NCBI GenBank assembly: GCA_013398615.1
Contig: VZSR01003807.1
Coordinates: 40,936,578 to 41,000,577, forward strand
Direction of reading: 5' to 3'
Length of the DNA: 64,000 nt
DNA from: Brachypodius melanocephalos
Taxonomy: Eukaryota > Chordata > Aves > Passeriformes > Pycnonotidae
Part shown: positions 13,635 through 23,664 of the stretch, piece by piece
How the letters are laid out: the number at the start of each line of letters is the position of its first letter
Numbering within the stretch: the stretch's first letter is position 1
The notes under the pieces: model-generated
The model's database searches: none
What the model saw: the letters and a program-made list of their open reading frames with translations, nothing else
What the model was told of the DNA's origin: nothing
Translations under genes and position numbers: made by a program

Positions 13635-14670
13635 TGTCAGTTTATGTGGATCAGTCACTTGTTGCTGTATTTGGTTTGCATGGCAAGGCTTTGGTAGCAG
13701 GGGGACAGCTGCTAGAAGCTTCTCCTGTGTCCAGCAGAGCCAGTGCCAGCCAGCTCCAAGACAGACCCACTGCTGGCCAAGGCCAAGGCCAGCAGTGATG
13801 GTGGCAGTGCCACTGGAATAACCTATTCAAGAAGGGAGAAAAAACCCTGTGTATCTGGAAGTGTAGCAGAAGGGCAGAGTGAGAGAACACTGAAACAACT
13901 CTGCATTAAGCAATGTCAGTGAAGGTGAAGCGGGTGGAGGTGCTCCGGATGCCAGAGTAGAGATTGCAACCCATGGAAGTCCACACTGGAGCAAATATCC
14001 ACCTGCAGCCCCTGGAGGACCCCATACTGGAGCAGGTGGATGCAGCTGAAGAAGACTGGGACCTCATGGGAAGCCTGTGCTGGAGCCAGCTCCTGGATGA
14101 ACCTGTGGACCCATGGAAAGAAGCCCACACCGGAGCAGGTTTGCTGGCAGGAGTCGTGACCTTGTGAGGGACCCGTGCTGGAGCAGGGTATGCCTGGAGG
14201 ACTGCATCCTGCAGAAGGAATCCATGGTGGAGCAGTCTGTTAAAAATTGCATCCCAAAGGAAGGACTCACGTTGGAGAAGTTCACAGAGGACTGTCTCCC
14301 ATGGGAGGGACGCCACGCAGAGTGGGGGAAGAGTGTGAGTTCTCCCCTGAGGAGGAAGCAGCAGCAGAGGCAATGTGTGATGAACAGACCGCCAACCTCA
14401 TTCCCCATCCCCCTGAGCTGCCTGGGGGGAGGAGGTAGAGAAATCAAAAGTGAAGTTGAGCTCAGGAAGAAGCGAGAGGTGGTGGGGAGATTTTTAAAAT
14501 TTGGGTTTATTTCTCGTTACCCTACTCTGATTTGATAAGCAATAAATTAAATTAATTTTGCCAAGTTGAGTCTGTTTTGCCCATGACAGTAACTTGAGTT
14601 ACTGATCTCTCCCTGCCCTTATCTCAACCCATGAGCCTTTCATTGTATTTTCTCTCCCTTGCCCAGCTTA
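13635..14670 (+). mobile_element. Solo LTR of an avian endogenous retrovirus (3' end apparently truncated)
   Basis: About 1 kb that I recognise as an endogenous retroviral LTR family common in neoavian and especially songbird genomes; I do not assert a database name. Recognition rests on the 5' part near 13680-13800 (the GGCAAGGCTTTGGTAGCAGG block, then CAGCTCCAAGACAGACC), repeated CACGCTGGAGCAG-like units at 13980-14280, a G-rich block near 14400-14440, and AATAAATTAAATTAATTTTG (14541-14560) with the poly(A) signal AATAAA at 14541-14546. No gag, pol or env frame accompanies it, so it is a solo LTR or fragment. Reading frames over it are incidental. A possible left end is TGTCAG at 13635. The right end lacks the terminal segment I expect for the family, so both boundaries are approximate. 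GATCG at 13630-13634 and GATCT at 14671-14675 are a weak candidate target duplication. Confidence 0.75.
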
Positions 14671-17600
14671 GATCTTGACAGTGATTTCTGAACTGTACAG
14701 ATGAAAAACAACACAAGAGAAGATATTAATAGCTACTATTGACAGAGAGTTTATTCCAAGACACTCAAAGTAGAATCAGGACCCTCAAAGCTATTTTCAT
14801 AGTAGCAAATACGATGTCTCTGCTCAAAAGAATTGCAATCTAAGACTAGCACTAGCAGAGGCACACAGGTGGGAAAACATCAGCAAACAAAATACTGCCA
14901 GGAAGAATAATAGGTAGCAGTCATAGTTTAATCAACAGCCTGAGTCTTGTAAAGTCTGTTTTGTTGGCATCACAGCAAGGGAGGATTTTATCCTTTATAA
15001 TGAGGTTATCTGTACCTGCTAAAGGAAACTTGTCTGAAGCCTGGGAGGGCATGAAGATGTCTGACTGAAATTGAATAATACTCTGGGAGGGGCCAGCATC
15101 AGAGGCTAGTGGGAGGCAGTAATTAACCTGAATATGTGATGAGAAGTAGATGAACTGCCAAAGGCTTTGAAAGTCATGTAAAGAAAATTTGCTTGTTAGT
15201 GAGATATTAACAGAGGAAGGAGATAAGCAAAAGGATGCACAAAGAAGGGATAAAGAGAGAATGGCCACAACAGCAGGCTATGAAATTCTGTGGTAGCATT
15301 TAGGTAGGTATAATGCAACTTCCAAGATCAGAAAAACATAGCTGAAATATTACAGACACCAAGATGGCAGTTTTAGCAACTAAACCTCCATAGCTTCAAG
15401 CTGCTCTTAAGCAGGGATAACTTGGGCAATGAGATAACTTCACCCGAGTATTTTCTAGACTCTTAGATGGGGGTTTATGGTTTCGGAGTGTAGAAACCCC
15501 CTAGGATTTAGGGCTCTGTTTTAAACATGACAGAGGCTGTGGGTCTTGAGGGGACATGCAAGGATATTCTCTGCCCTCCTTCCCAAGGAGGGTAGTGGGA
15601 GCAGAGTGAGGGAACAGGTCAGGCTTCCATGCAGATGTGTGCCAGGCTGCAGGAGCAAGATATGGAGAAGGCAGTAAAGCAGTTTTGAAATGAGGAGGAG
15701 AAAGTTCATCACTAGGATGAAAACTCATGAACTTTAATGTGAATGTAGGGACAGATCTGGGCCAAGTCAAGAAATGTTTGAGAGTAATGAGAAAACCAAG
15801 GAAAAGCCAGAGTGAAGTGCAGATTGCTTTTTTGTTTTGTTTTGTTTGTTTGTTTGTTTTTAATAATATATGCATATATTTATAGCAGTTGGTAAGAAGC
15901 AGATTGCTTCGTTTTGGAAGCCTTGGTTTGCTCTTAAAGAGGTGACCTGTGCACCCAGTGTGTACCTTAGCAGAGCTCCTAGAGTGCAGAGATGGAACTA
16001 TGAAGAGTAAGAACTGGAGAAGGGACACAGCAGGATCTAAGGAAAGAAAGAGGAAACCCATGAAATTCACATCTGGAATTTAAAAGCTACAAAATAAAAT
16101 TATCTGATTCTGCTTCCACAAACACAGACATGACGATCTGACAAATAAGAAGAAGTCCACATCTCAACTTTTTAAAAATCCACTAACATTTTAAAGACTA
16201 CATCTAGAAGCCAAGGTATTTTTCGGAGCACCTCAAAACCTCTTTTATGGGCACGTTCTGTTTGAGATCTGAATCCTTTAAGATTGACTTCTTCCTGTAA
16301 TGAGAATTAAGACATACCCTTCTAAATATGATAAAGACCCCATCTATCTCTTACAAATAAGTATTCCCTTTCCCAATAAATAACCTTAAACATGAGACAT
16401 AAAGACATGCTCTTTCACAGCTTCTATTAGGATGGTTAGTTAAACAATCTTTGGATAATGAAAGGACTGGGAAATAAGAAAGGAATATAAAAAGATTTAC
16501 AACTGGGACAATACAGATCCCGACTGCTGGATCTCACTCTGTAGTTCTGCTTGGTTATTTTGAGAAAAGCCAGATGAGACACATTCTGCTTTCAAGCAGT
16601 GGGATGCATGAATACCTTGTGTTTGGAAGAAGCCTCAAGTGACACAATTTTATTTACCTACCTCTTCTGGGCCTTTGTTTTCTTCCCTAAAGAGCTACCC
16701 ATAAAGCACTGTTGGATACTGATGGCTTTTGCTGACTCAATTACTTTTTAGTAGATTCAGTCATGGATTTCACACTTTGCAACATGCAGACCATCAGTTT
16801 CATAACAGCCTCTCTCCAAGATCAGATTATGTTGGATTTAATTGGTTTACAGAAATTGTCCCTTGTGACCAGAATGAGATCTTCCACTGTGCTCTACCTT
16901 GCAAAGTGCTGCTGAGAATAAATGTGTGTATTCTGAATCTCTCAAAGGGCCTCTTGACCTTGCAAAGCTCTGATATTTGGATGATGCTATGATCATTCAC
17001 TTCTGCTTTACTCTTCCTACACTAATCTGCTGATGAAAGTAGGCCTGCAAGACCTTCGTGGTCTTCAAAACTGCTTCTGTTCCTGAATTTCAGCAGGTGG
17101 TAAGAAGCATCTCTCTCTAAGTCTCTTGCTAAGCAGAACAGACAACTAAATTTTGCAATAAAGTCTCATACTGCAAAAGAAACTGTCAACAAGTAAACAT
17201 CCTAAAAGGACTCAAATTAATGGATGATGCATTTTATTAAATTAGCAGCCCAAATCTGCATGCCAGCAAAAGCTCCTAGCTTCTGATTACCTCCGGGAAC
17301 AATGACTAGAGCACGCTTATAAATAGTGGCAGTGGGCTTAGCATATGTTACCTTCTTTCCTAGATAAATATTAATTAGCCATGCAGAAGAAGCAGATCTC
17401 TAATAGGAAGGAATCTTTGTAGCTCCCCTTAAGTCAATGCTCACATATTTTCACAAGGAAAAGATTTGATTCTTAATTTTCAGCAGTTTTACTTCTTTGC
17501 AGTGATTCACTGCATTGCACAAGCTTCCATCAAGCTTTATGCATTAGTAGCTTGTTGCTTTAAAACATGTGCTTTATTTTTTAAAATAAACAGACTTTAT

Positions 17601-20600
17601 TTTTTAAAACACAAAATTCAGTGTTTCATTTCTGAAAACTTGATATTTGGGACCCCTTTGAAATCAGCTCTGGATCTAGAAAGGAGACCTTTAGAGATTC
17701 CATTCTCTAAATCAGACAGAAAGACTGGAACATACTGGTGGAATAATGCTTTAAAACGGATATAGGTCCATATCTGAAAGTGGAGAATTTATATTCTGCC
17801 AGATCTGAGCAGATGAGAAAATGAGACCTTTTTTCATCTGAATCTCTACAAAGTCTAAATGCATTGTACTTTCCCTTAATGCTGAACAGGTGCTAAAGGT
17901 TATGCCACTGACTTTTATTCCTAGACAGCTGTATCTTTATGTCATACTGTCATGGCTATTTTCCACAGATCATTTCCCCAGTAGATATGCATGCATTTTA
18001 CAGCAGGTTATAATCCACCCATATTATAGCAGGTAGGTTAAAATCCCTTCAGGTATATAACTGGAGACAGCTTGAACTGGAGGAATGATCATTGAGCCAG
18101 ATCCTCTGGCACCAGAACAGGCATTCACACTGATTTTGGTGTGAATCAGAGGCTCCAGCAGCTTCAGACAGAAACCACAGCCCTTTTCACACAAGCAGTC
18201 AATTCTTCTGATTTGTAACAAAGCAGGAGAATTATGGCCAGTGTGCAAGGAGAGGAGACAGGGCAGGATTGAAGTGGTTTCCTGTGGAGCATCTCCAGGA
18301 ACATTGTTAAAAATCAAATTCCTTGTAGATGAATGAGGAACAGGCACCAACCTCAACTTCTACCTCCATGAACTGAAGTGTGTGAGGCTCAGTGCAATGA
18401 ATGGAGGTTACCTGCTGAAAACACTGTAAGGACTGGATGGGTTGTTTTTGACCTCAATTACCTACTCAGGGTAAATGAATGATCTTTGGAGGGCATCTGA
18501 GTGCATTTTTCAGCAACCATGTCTGACCAGTATGGGTCAAGAAACTCAGTGTGTATTTGTGCCTCCTGAGCCCATGTGCTTGTTTCTTTGTCTGGGTCCT
18601 TAGAGTAAAAATCAAAACTAGGCCCAGCTGTTCCTTATAATTAAATTTCAGTAACTCAAGCTGCGTGATTTTGACTAGTAACTTAAAAGTGATGGCATTT
18701 AAATAGCCTTAGCTGTATTTCAAAGTTAACATAGAGAAACTTCACACAGACTTTAGTGTTATTTGCCTGTTGGCAAACTCAACAAAATACCACTGTGTTG
18801 ATTTACATAGCGAAGGTTATCTTTGCTAACAGAAGGACTCAGAATTTCATTATTTAAAATATGAGTATGAATCTCATCACAGTGCAGGAGGCTACAGATG
18901 TCATTACACACAACTTACCAGCTGAGTCAAGAGCAGAGGTGAGGTTTATATTGTGCACTGAGCTCCACGTTCAAATATACCTAAAAGATGCAAAAGCCAA
19001 AACCCACACATTGTCTGTGGCCAGGACAGATCTGACTGTACAATGAGGACTTTTCCTTTCTGTACTTAGGTTTGTTTCTACGTGTCTGTCTTCTCTCTCT
19101 TATTTATTTATAAGATATTTACGCCATACATGGGCAGTCTGTGAAGAAATAAACCAATAATAGGCTCAGTTTTCTTTGCAGTTTCTATATTTGGATATTT
19201 TAGTACATGAAAATCTGGATATAGGAAGTATTAACAGTCTTATGCCAGCAGAAAGAAATTAATTTTATGCCTGCCTCTGCACAGAAGCCAAAAGCTTCAG
19301 GAAATAAGATCTCTTCTCATAAGCATCTTTTCAGATCCAGTTAGGAGAGGAGAAAATAAACAATGAAATGCAAGCTTCCAGGCGACAGCATAGCAGTGAG
19401 ATATGATTGTTCATGTGATAATACATATAATTCACAACACGTGTCTGACTGGAACTCCAGGACTCCAGTACTTATTGATGATCTGGGTAGAACCTGGTGC
19501 TTTCATCAAGCCTTAGCCCTTGGGAGTCCAGTTGTGACAGGGGGCTACATGCAGCCTGGCAGAGAAGAGAGGAAGAGCAGTCTTTTAAAACCTGAGCACC
19601 CCTTGTTGTGACACAAAACCTTGGAACCAGCATGCACAGCCTAAAGCAAGCAGCAGTTCCAGTGCCTGGGCAGGGCCATGTTTTCTGCATGCCCCTTCAG
19701 CAGTGATGTGCAGCCCCATGACATGGACCACTGTGAGGAAGCTGGCTTTACTTTTTTCCTGCAGCTGATCATAACCCAAATCTGAAGCCCCAGAGAGAAG
19801 CATGGGGAATGCTTACTGAGCCTGCCCAGGAAGACCAGGTGGTCCTCATGGGAAGTCAGGTGAGCTGAGGTCACCACAGCTAGACCTATCACCTGCTGGG
19901 TGAACACTTTGCTGACCACTCACAGCAGTGCTACAGAAGTGAGAGAGAAACAAGCAAGCACAATGGAAGAAAACAAATGAGGGAGGAAAAAACCCATCTT
20001 CTTGGCAAGACAAAGAGGGAAGCAATGAACAATGATTACTGATGAATAATGACCCAGAATTAATGGAGAAAGGCAACAGCAAAAGCTGTGCACAGAACAC
20101 AAATATTTTAGAATGAGGATAAACAGTGACATTAGTAGGGTGGCCAGAACTCATTACCCATTCACATACTTGTCTACACTCCACTCCATGGCTAATGGCA
20201 CTGGCTAGGGCTAGAACATTGCCCTTGGGGAGACTCTATAATTTTATCAGAAGAGCCTTTGCACAAGAGGCAAGCTGTTCCAAAACTGAATGAAGGACTA
20301 GGTTTTCCTCTTGTTATTATTGGTGCTTTAAATTTAAATTCCTCTCAGATATGTAACCCTATTTGGGAAGAATGTTGAGCTACAGAGGCTTGAGGGCAGT
20401 TGGCAACTTAAGCACAAGTAAATTAAGCCAGAAATGCTGAGCAGAAGTGAAAGCAATATCACACTGTATTAGAAGCCAGGATTATAAAATCTCTGCCTAT
20501 CAAAGAGATCAGAAGAATGCAGACAGCTCTGTATTATTATTTTTAATGCAGTCAAGTCTAGAAGCTCCAACCAATTACCAGGCACCAAAAGGAGGTGGTG

Positions 20601-20999
20601 CCTACTTGAATGCAAGGAGGCACCACAAAATAAAAAACATGGAAACAGACCAAACCCTATCCCCATGCTGTTTTGGGAAAGCAGAAAAGCTCATTGACAT
20701 TTTTATCATCCTGTCAGTTCAATGAACGTAGGCAAACCTTGACTGCTGCGCTTTCTTTAATCCAAGGCGATCTTCCCACATCTTGAGGGTATAACTAAAG
20801 ATCTGTGACAGATTTTACAAAATCTCAAGCACCACCACTGTTTGTTGGGGGTGTTTGTTTGTTTGTTTTTATCTCAGGAGACTTGTGGGTGTTACCACAC
20901 CTGAAGCTCAGGGCACCTTGCAGGGTGGATGGGGCTGTCTCTGCAGGGCTCTGACTTTCCCACACTGCTGTGCAGCCTTGGCTCTTCAGTTCAATGCTT
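14671..20999. other. Gene-free intergenic sequence upstream of HTR1B
   Basis: No gene supported. The longest frame (15501-16070, minus, 189 codons) runs through the T-rich insertion at 15830-15860 and has no recognisable domain. The segment 17270-17400 has a TATAAATA, a TTAATTAG and several homeodomain-like AT motifs and reads like possible conserved non-coding DNA, which only alignment could show. Confidence 0.65.
15819..15909 (-). mobile_element. Short A-rich-tailed insertion with 11-bp direct repeats (tentative retroposon)
   Basis: GCAGATTGCTT occurs at 15819-15829 and again at 15899-15909. The 69 bp between them begin with T-rich TTTTG and GTTT repeats and continue into an AT-rich segment. 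Read on the minus strand this is a short body followed by an A-rich tail, bounded by target-site-like duplications, as in LINE-mediated retroposition. The body is too short to identify its source. Confidence 0.4.
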
Positions 21000-21320
21000 C
21001 TCTTCCTAGAGTTTCCTAGCCCCTCTGGGCCACAATGGATCCTCTCCAGCCTCCTCTTGTGGTGCTTCCTTGATCTGCATCCTCTCAGGTGAGCCAGTCC
21101 CTTTTGCTCAAGGGTGACCAACAGGGCACAGTGGTTTCTCACCCTGTCCATGAGCTCGATGTCCCAGGCAGAACACTGCAGTGCCTATCCCTGTGTGGTG
21201 CTGAGCATAGCCCAGAAAGGACGGGGCCACAGAAAAGGATGGGGAAATTGTTTGCTTTCTCTTCACAGAGGAAAACAGCCAGGAGGAGATGTCCAAGAGG
21301 GAAGTGCTGAGAGTTTACAG
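21000..21320 (-). mobile_element. Possible antisense CR1 internal fragment, tentative
   Basis: TTCCTAGCCCCTCTGGGCCA and TCCTCTCCAGCCTCCTCTTG recall the antisense CR1 segment in which AGCCCCTCTG and GGCCCTCCTCTGGA blocks occur. The similarity is short and the rest does not match by eye. It lies just upstream of the HTR1B island, so it could equally be unique upstream sequence. Small overlapping frames on both strands here are not supported as genes. Confidence 0.2.
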
Positions 21321-21832
21321 GGGACTTAGGCATGTAGCAGCACGTGGAGATGTGCACAAACGTCTTGTAGACTGAAAACGCTTGTCCTCCTCTTAACTGA
21401 ATTTGGCGTGGTATCTTCGGGAGATTTAATCGAGCTGGAGCATAGACATTTCACCGAGCCTGGAATTGTCCTGACCCAGCAAAAAGCAAGCTCGCGCTCC
21501 CTTTGTGTGCAAAACTTTCCTGCGGCTGTTGAGAACAAACGCTGGCAGGAGCTGCGGGACCTGGACAAACGTGTGTTCCCGCTGCTCCTGTCCCCGCCTG
21601 CCGAGCGTGGAGGAGCCTGTAGGGCAGGCACATCAGGGCTGCTCAACCGCGGGCGTGCCCCTCCAAGCACACCAGAAAAATAAAGGAAAAAATACAAAAG
21701 GAAGGGGGGGGAAAGGGTAAGAAAGCCTGCGCCCAGAAGACACGGGATTACTAGAAGTGTAAAGCAGGTGATGTGATCCGGTGGGCCGCGCACCTCCGCT
21801 GCGGCGGGGCTCGCCGCGCTGCGCAGCCCCTC

Positions 21833-21932
21833 NNNNNNNNNNNNNNNNNNNNNNNNNNNNNNNNNNNNNNNNNNNNNNNNNNNNNNNNNNNNNNNNNNNN
21901 NNNNNNNNNNNNNNNNNNNNNNNNNNNNNNNN
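21833..21932. other. Assembly gap (100 N) in HTR1B 5' region
   Basis: Exactly 100 N, the conventional length for a gap of unknown size. Both flanks are extremely GC-rich, which suggests sequence that failed to amplify or assemble. The HTR1B reading frame is open from the gap edge (21933) to the start codon. Confidence 0.99.
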
Positions 21933-22047
21933 GGCGCGCCTGGCCCCCGGGTTGCCCTGCTCCTTCGGCCGTGGGGAGTGAGGCTCCGCGGAGCCCGCTC
22001 GGAGCTCCCGGAAGGGCGGGCGGGCGGGAGGTGGTGCCGGCGCGGCG

Positions 22048-22092
22048 ATGCTGCAGCCCTCTCCCGGCGCCGACGGGGTCCTGCCGGGGTAG
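22048..22092 (+). other. Upstream ORF (14 codons) in the HTR1B leader
   Basis: ATG at 22048 opens a 14-codon frame ending in TAG at 22090-22092, 47 nt before the HTR1B ATG and in a different frame (+1 relative to the main frame). Its context has G at -3 and C at +4, so it is an adequate but not ideal initiation site. It should be in the mRNA if transcription begins in or upstream of the gap. A translated uORF would lower initiation at the receptor ATG or make it depend on reinitiation. The ORF is read directly; its use is inference. Confidence 0.5.
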
Positions 22093-22139
22093 CGGCCGCG
22101 CCGAGCCCCGCCGTCTGCGGGGGCGGCGGCCGCGGAGGG

Positions 22140-23273
22140 ATGGAGCCGGCCGGCCCCTGCCGGGCGCAGTTGGGCTCCGCCAACGACTCTTACCGAAACT
22201 GTAGCGCCGAGGAAGTGGTTTACCAAGATGCCACCCCTCTCTCCGGGAAGATCGTGCTCGCCGTCGTCCTGGCGCTGGTCACCCTGGCCACGGTGCTTTC
22301 CAACGCCTTTGTCATCGCCACGGTCTACCAGACGAGGAAACTCCACACGCCAGCCAACTACCTGATCGCCTCGTTGGCCGTCACCGACCTCCTCGTCTCC
22401 ATCCTTGTCATGCCCATCAGCACCATGTACACTGTGACCGGCAAGTGGACGCTGGGTCAGATCGTCTGCGATATCTGGCTGTCCTCGGACATCACCTGTT
22501 GTACAGCGTCCATCCTGCACCTCTGTGTCATCGCCCTGGACCGCTACTGGGCGATCACCGACGCCGTCGAGTACTCCACGAAACGGACTCCCAAGCGGGC
22601 AGCGGGCATGATCGCGCTGGTATGGATCTTCTCCATCTGCATCTCCATGCCCCCTTTATTTTGGCGGCAGGCGAAGGCCGAGGAAGTGTCTCACTGTGTG
22701 GTGAACACGGACCACGTCCTGTACACCGTGTACTCCACAGTAGGAGCCTTCTACTTCCCCACGTTGCTGCTGATAGCCCTCTACGGGAGGATCTACGTGG
22801 AAGCAAGATCGCGGATTTTGAAGCAGACGCCAAAGAAAGCAGGTAAAAGACTAACGCGGGCACAGTTAATTACGGACTCCCCGGGGTCGACCTCTTCCGT
22901 CACGTCCATAAACTCCAAGGCTCCCGAGGGATCCAGCGAAACGGGCTCCCCCGTGTACATGAACCAGGTGAAGGTGAAGGTCTCGGACGCCCTGCTGGAG
23001 AAAAAGAAGCTGACGGCCGCTAGAGAGCGGAAAGCTACAAAGACTTTAGGGATTATTTTAGGAGCCTTCATCGTGTGTTGGCTGCCCTTTTTCATCATCA
23101 GCTTGGTGATGCCTATTTGCAAGGACGCTTGCTGGTTCCACATGGCCATCTTTGACTTTTTCACGTGGCTTGGATATCTCAACTCCCTCATCAACCCCGT
23201 CATCTATACTATGTCTAACGAAGACTTCAAACAAGCTTTCCACAAACTCATACGTTTCCGATGCACAGGCTGA
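22140..23273 (+). CDS. HTR1B: 5-hydroxytryptamine (serotonin) receptor 1B, complete single-exon gene
   Basis: Class A G-protein-coupled receptor for serotonin. The family couples to Gi/o, lowers cAMP and acts largely as a presynaptic auto- and heteroreceptor. The 377-residue product has an extracellular N-terminus with two N-glycosylation sequons (N15-D-S, N20-C-S) and seven membrane segments (about 37-62, 73-97, 107-132, 153-174, 194-217, 301-324, 335-357). Visible hallmarks are N55 (1.50), D83 (2.50), the amine-binding D117 (3.32), DRY at 134-136, the probable disulfide C110-C186, CWLPFF at 313-318, NPVIY at 352-356, a short helix 8 and a C-terminal C375 suited to palmitoylation. Intracellular loop 3 (about 219-300) keeps the RLTRAQLITDSPGS stretch typical of 5-HT1B. 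From memory the human protein has 390 residues; the difference is mainly in the N-terminus. The start was chosen because MEPAGPC resembles the human N-terminus (MEEPGAQC) and the ATG has G at -3 and G at +4. The in-frame sequence upstream has no ATG before the gap. HTR1D is the nearest alternative, but the loop 3 and TM sequences fit 1B. No frameshift or missing key residue is seen. Confidence 0.98.
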   Translation: MEPAGPCRAQLGSANDSYRNCSAEEVVYQDATPLSGKIVLAVVLALVTLATVLSNAFVIATVYQTRKLHTPANYLIASLAVTDLLVSILVMPISTMYTVTGKWTLGQIVCDIWLSSDITCCTASILHLCVIALDRYWAITDAVEYSTKRTPKRAAGMIALVWIFSICISMPPLFWRQAKAEEVSHCVVNTDHVLYTVYSTVGAFYFPTLLLIALYGRIYVEARSRILKQTPKKAGKRLTRAQLITDSPGSTSSVTSINSKAPEGSSETGSPVYMNQVKVKVSDALLEKKKLTAARERKATKTLGIILGAFIVCWLPFFIISLVMPICKDACWFHMAIFDFFTWLGYLNSLINPVIYTMSNEDFKQAFHKLIRFRCTG

Positions 23274-23577
23274 AATGTTGAATGCGATGTGTTCCCCGGG
23301 GCAGCCCCCATGCACGCCCGCGCCCGGCGCCACAGGTAGGTCCGCGCACCCCGCCCTGCCAGGAGAGCCGCGGTGCTCGGGGGGAGGCGGGGGGTTGGAA
23401 ATGGGGCTGGGTGGGGCAGGGTTCGACCCCACAAAGAGCTGGCGTTCAGACCCTTCGGAAGTGGCGGCGAGCGCTGGGGATGCTGCGCGCTCCTGACATT
23501 TCACAATCTGTGTGTGCGCGCGTCGTGTGTGCCCCCCCCGCCACCTCCCCGCGCCCTATCCTCCAGATCGCAGGGAG

Positions 23578-23664
23578 TGACTCACGGCAATCTGCTTTTT
23601 ATTCCACCTATTAAACCAATCTGCCGCCATTTCGTATGCTAATGCCCGTGTTTCGGCCAATTAG
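23578..23664 (+). promoter_or_regulatory. Cluster of AP-1, CCAAT and octamer-like motifs
   Basis: Within 87 bp there are TGACTCA (23578-23584, perfect AP-1 consensus), CCAAT (23616-23620), ATGCTAAT (23636-23643, one change from the octamer ATGCAAAT), CCAAT (23657-23661) and AATTAG (23659-23664, homeodomain-like). It lies about 300 bp after the HTR1B stop. Motifs are seen; enhancer activity is inference. Confidence 0.3.

Larger units (their letters stand above)
21780..22139 (+). promoter_or_regulatory. HTR1B: HTR1B promoter/5' leader within a CpG island (interrupted by gap)
   Basis: Base composition changes abruptly to very GC- and CpG-rich at about 21780 and stays so through the coding sequence to about 23780, as expected for a CpG-island promoter. 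The transcription start cannot be placed, because 100 N interrupt the stretch immediately upstream of the start codon. No clear TATA box is seen in the readable part. The sequence just before the start codon (22093-22139) is almost pure G/C. Confidence 0.7.

Noticed and set aside
13906..14535. Several overlapping frames of 63-155 codons on both strands
   Set aside because: All lie in the ERV LTR and arise from its tandem GC-rich units.
15501..16070. 189-codon minus-strand frame
   Set aside because: It runs through the T-rich insertion and has no domain. Its length is explained by low complexity.
21978..22139. In-frame N-terminal extension of HTR1B starting at 21978
   Set aside because: The codon at 21978 is GTG, not ATG, and the extension is Arg/Gly/Ala-rich GC-island translation. 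Homology to the human N-terminus begins at 22140.
23415..23440. GGTTCGACCCC resembling a tRNA B box
   Set aside because: The flanks do not form a 5-bp T stem and no A box, anticodon arm or acceptor stem was found upstream.
22445..23504. Overlapping frames antisense or frame-shifted to HTR1B
   Set aside because: They are shadows of the GC-rich receptor coding sequence.
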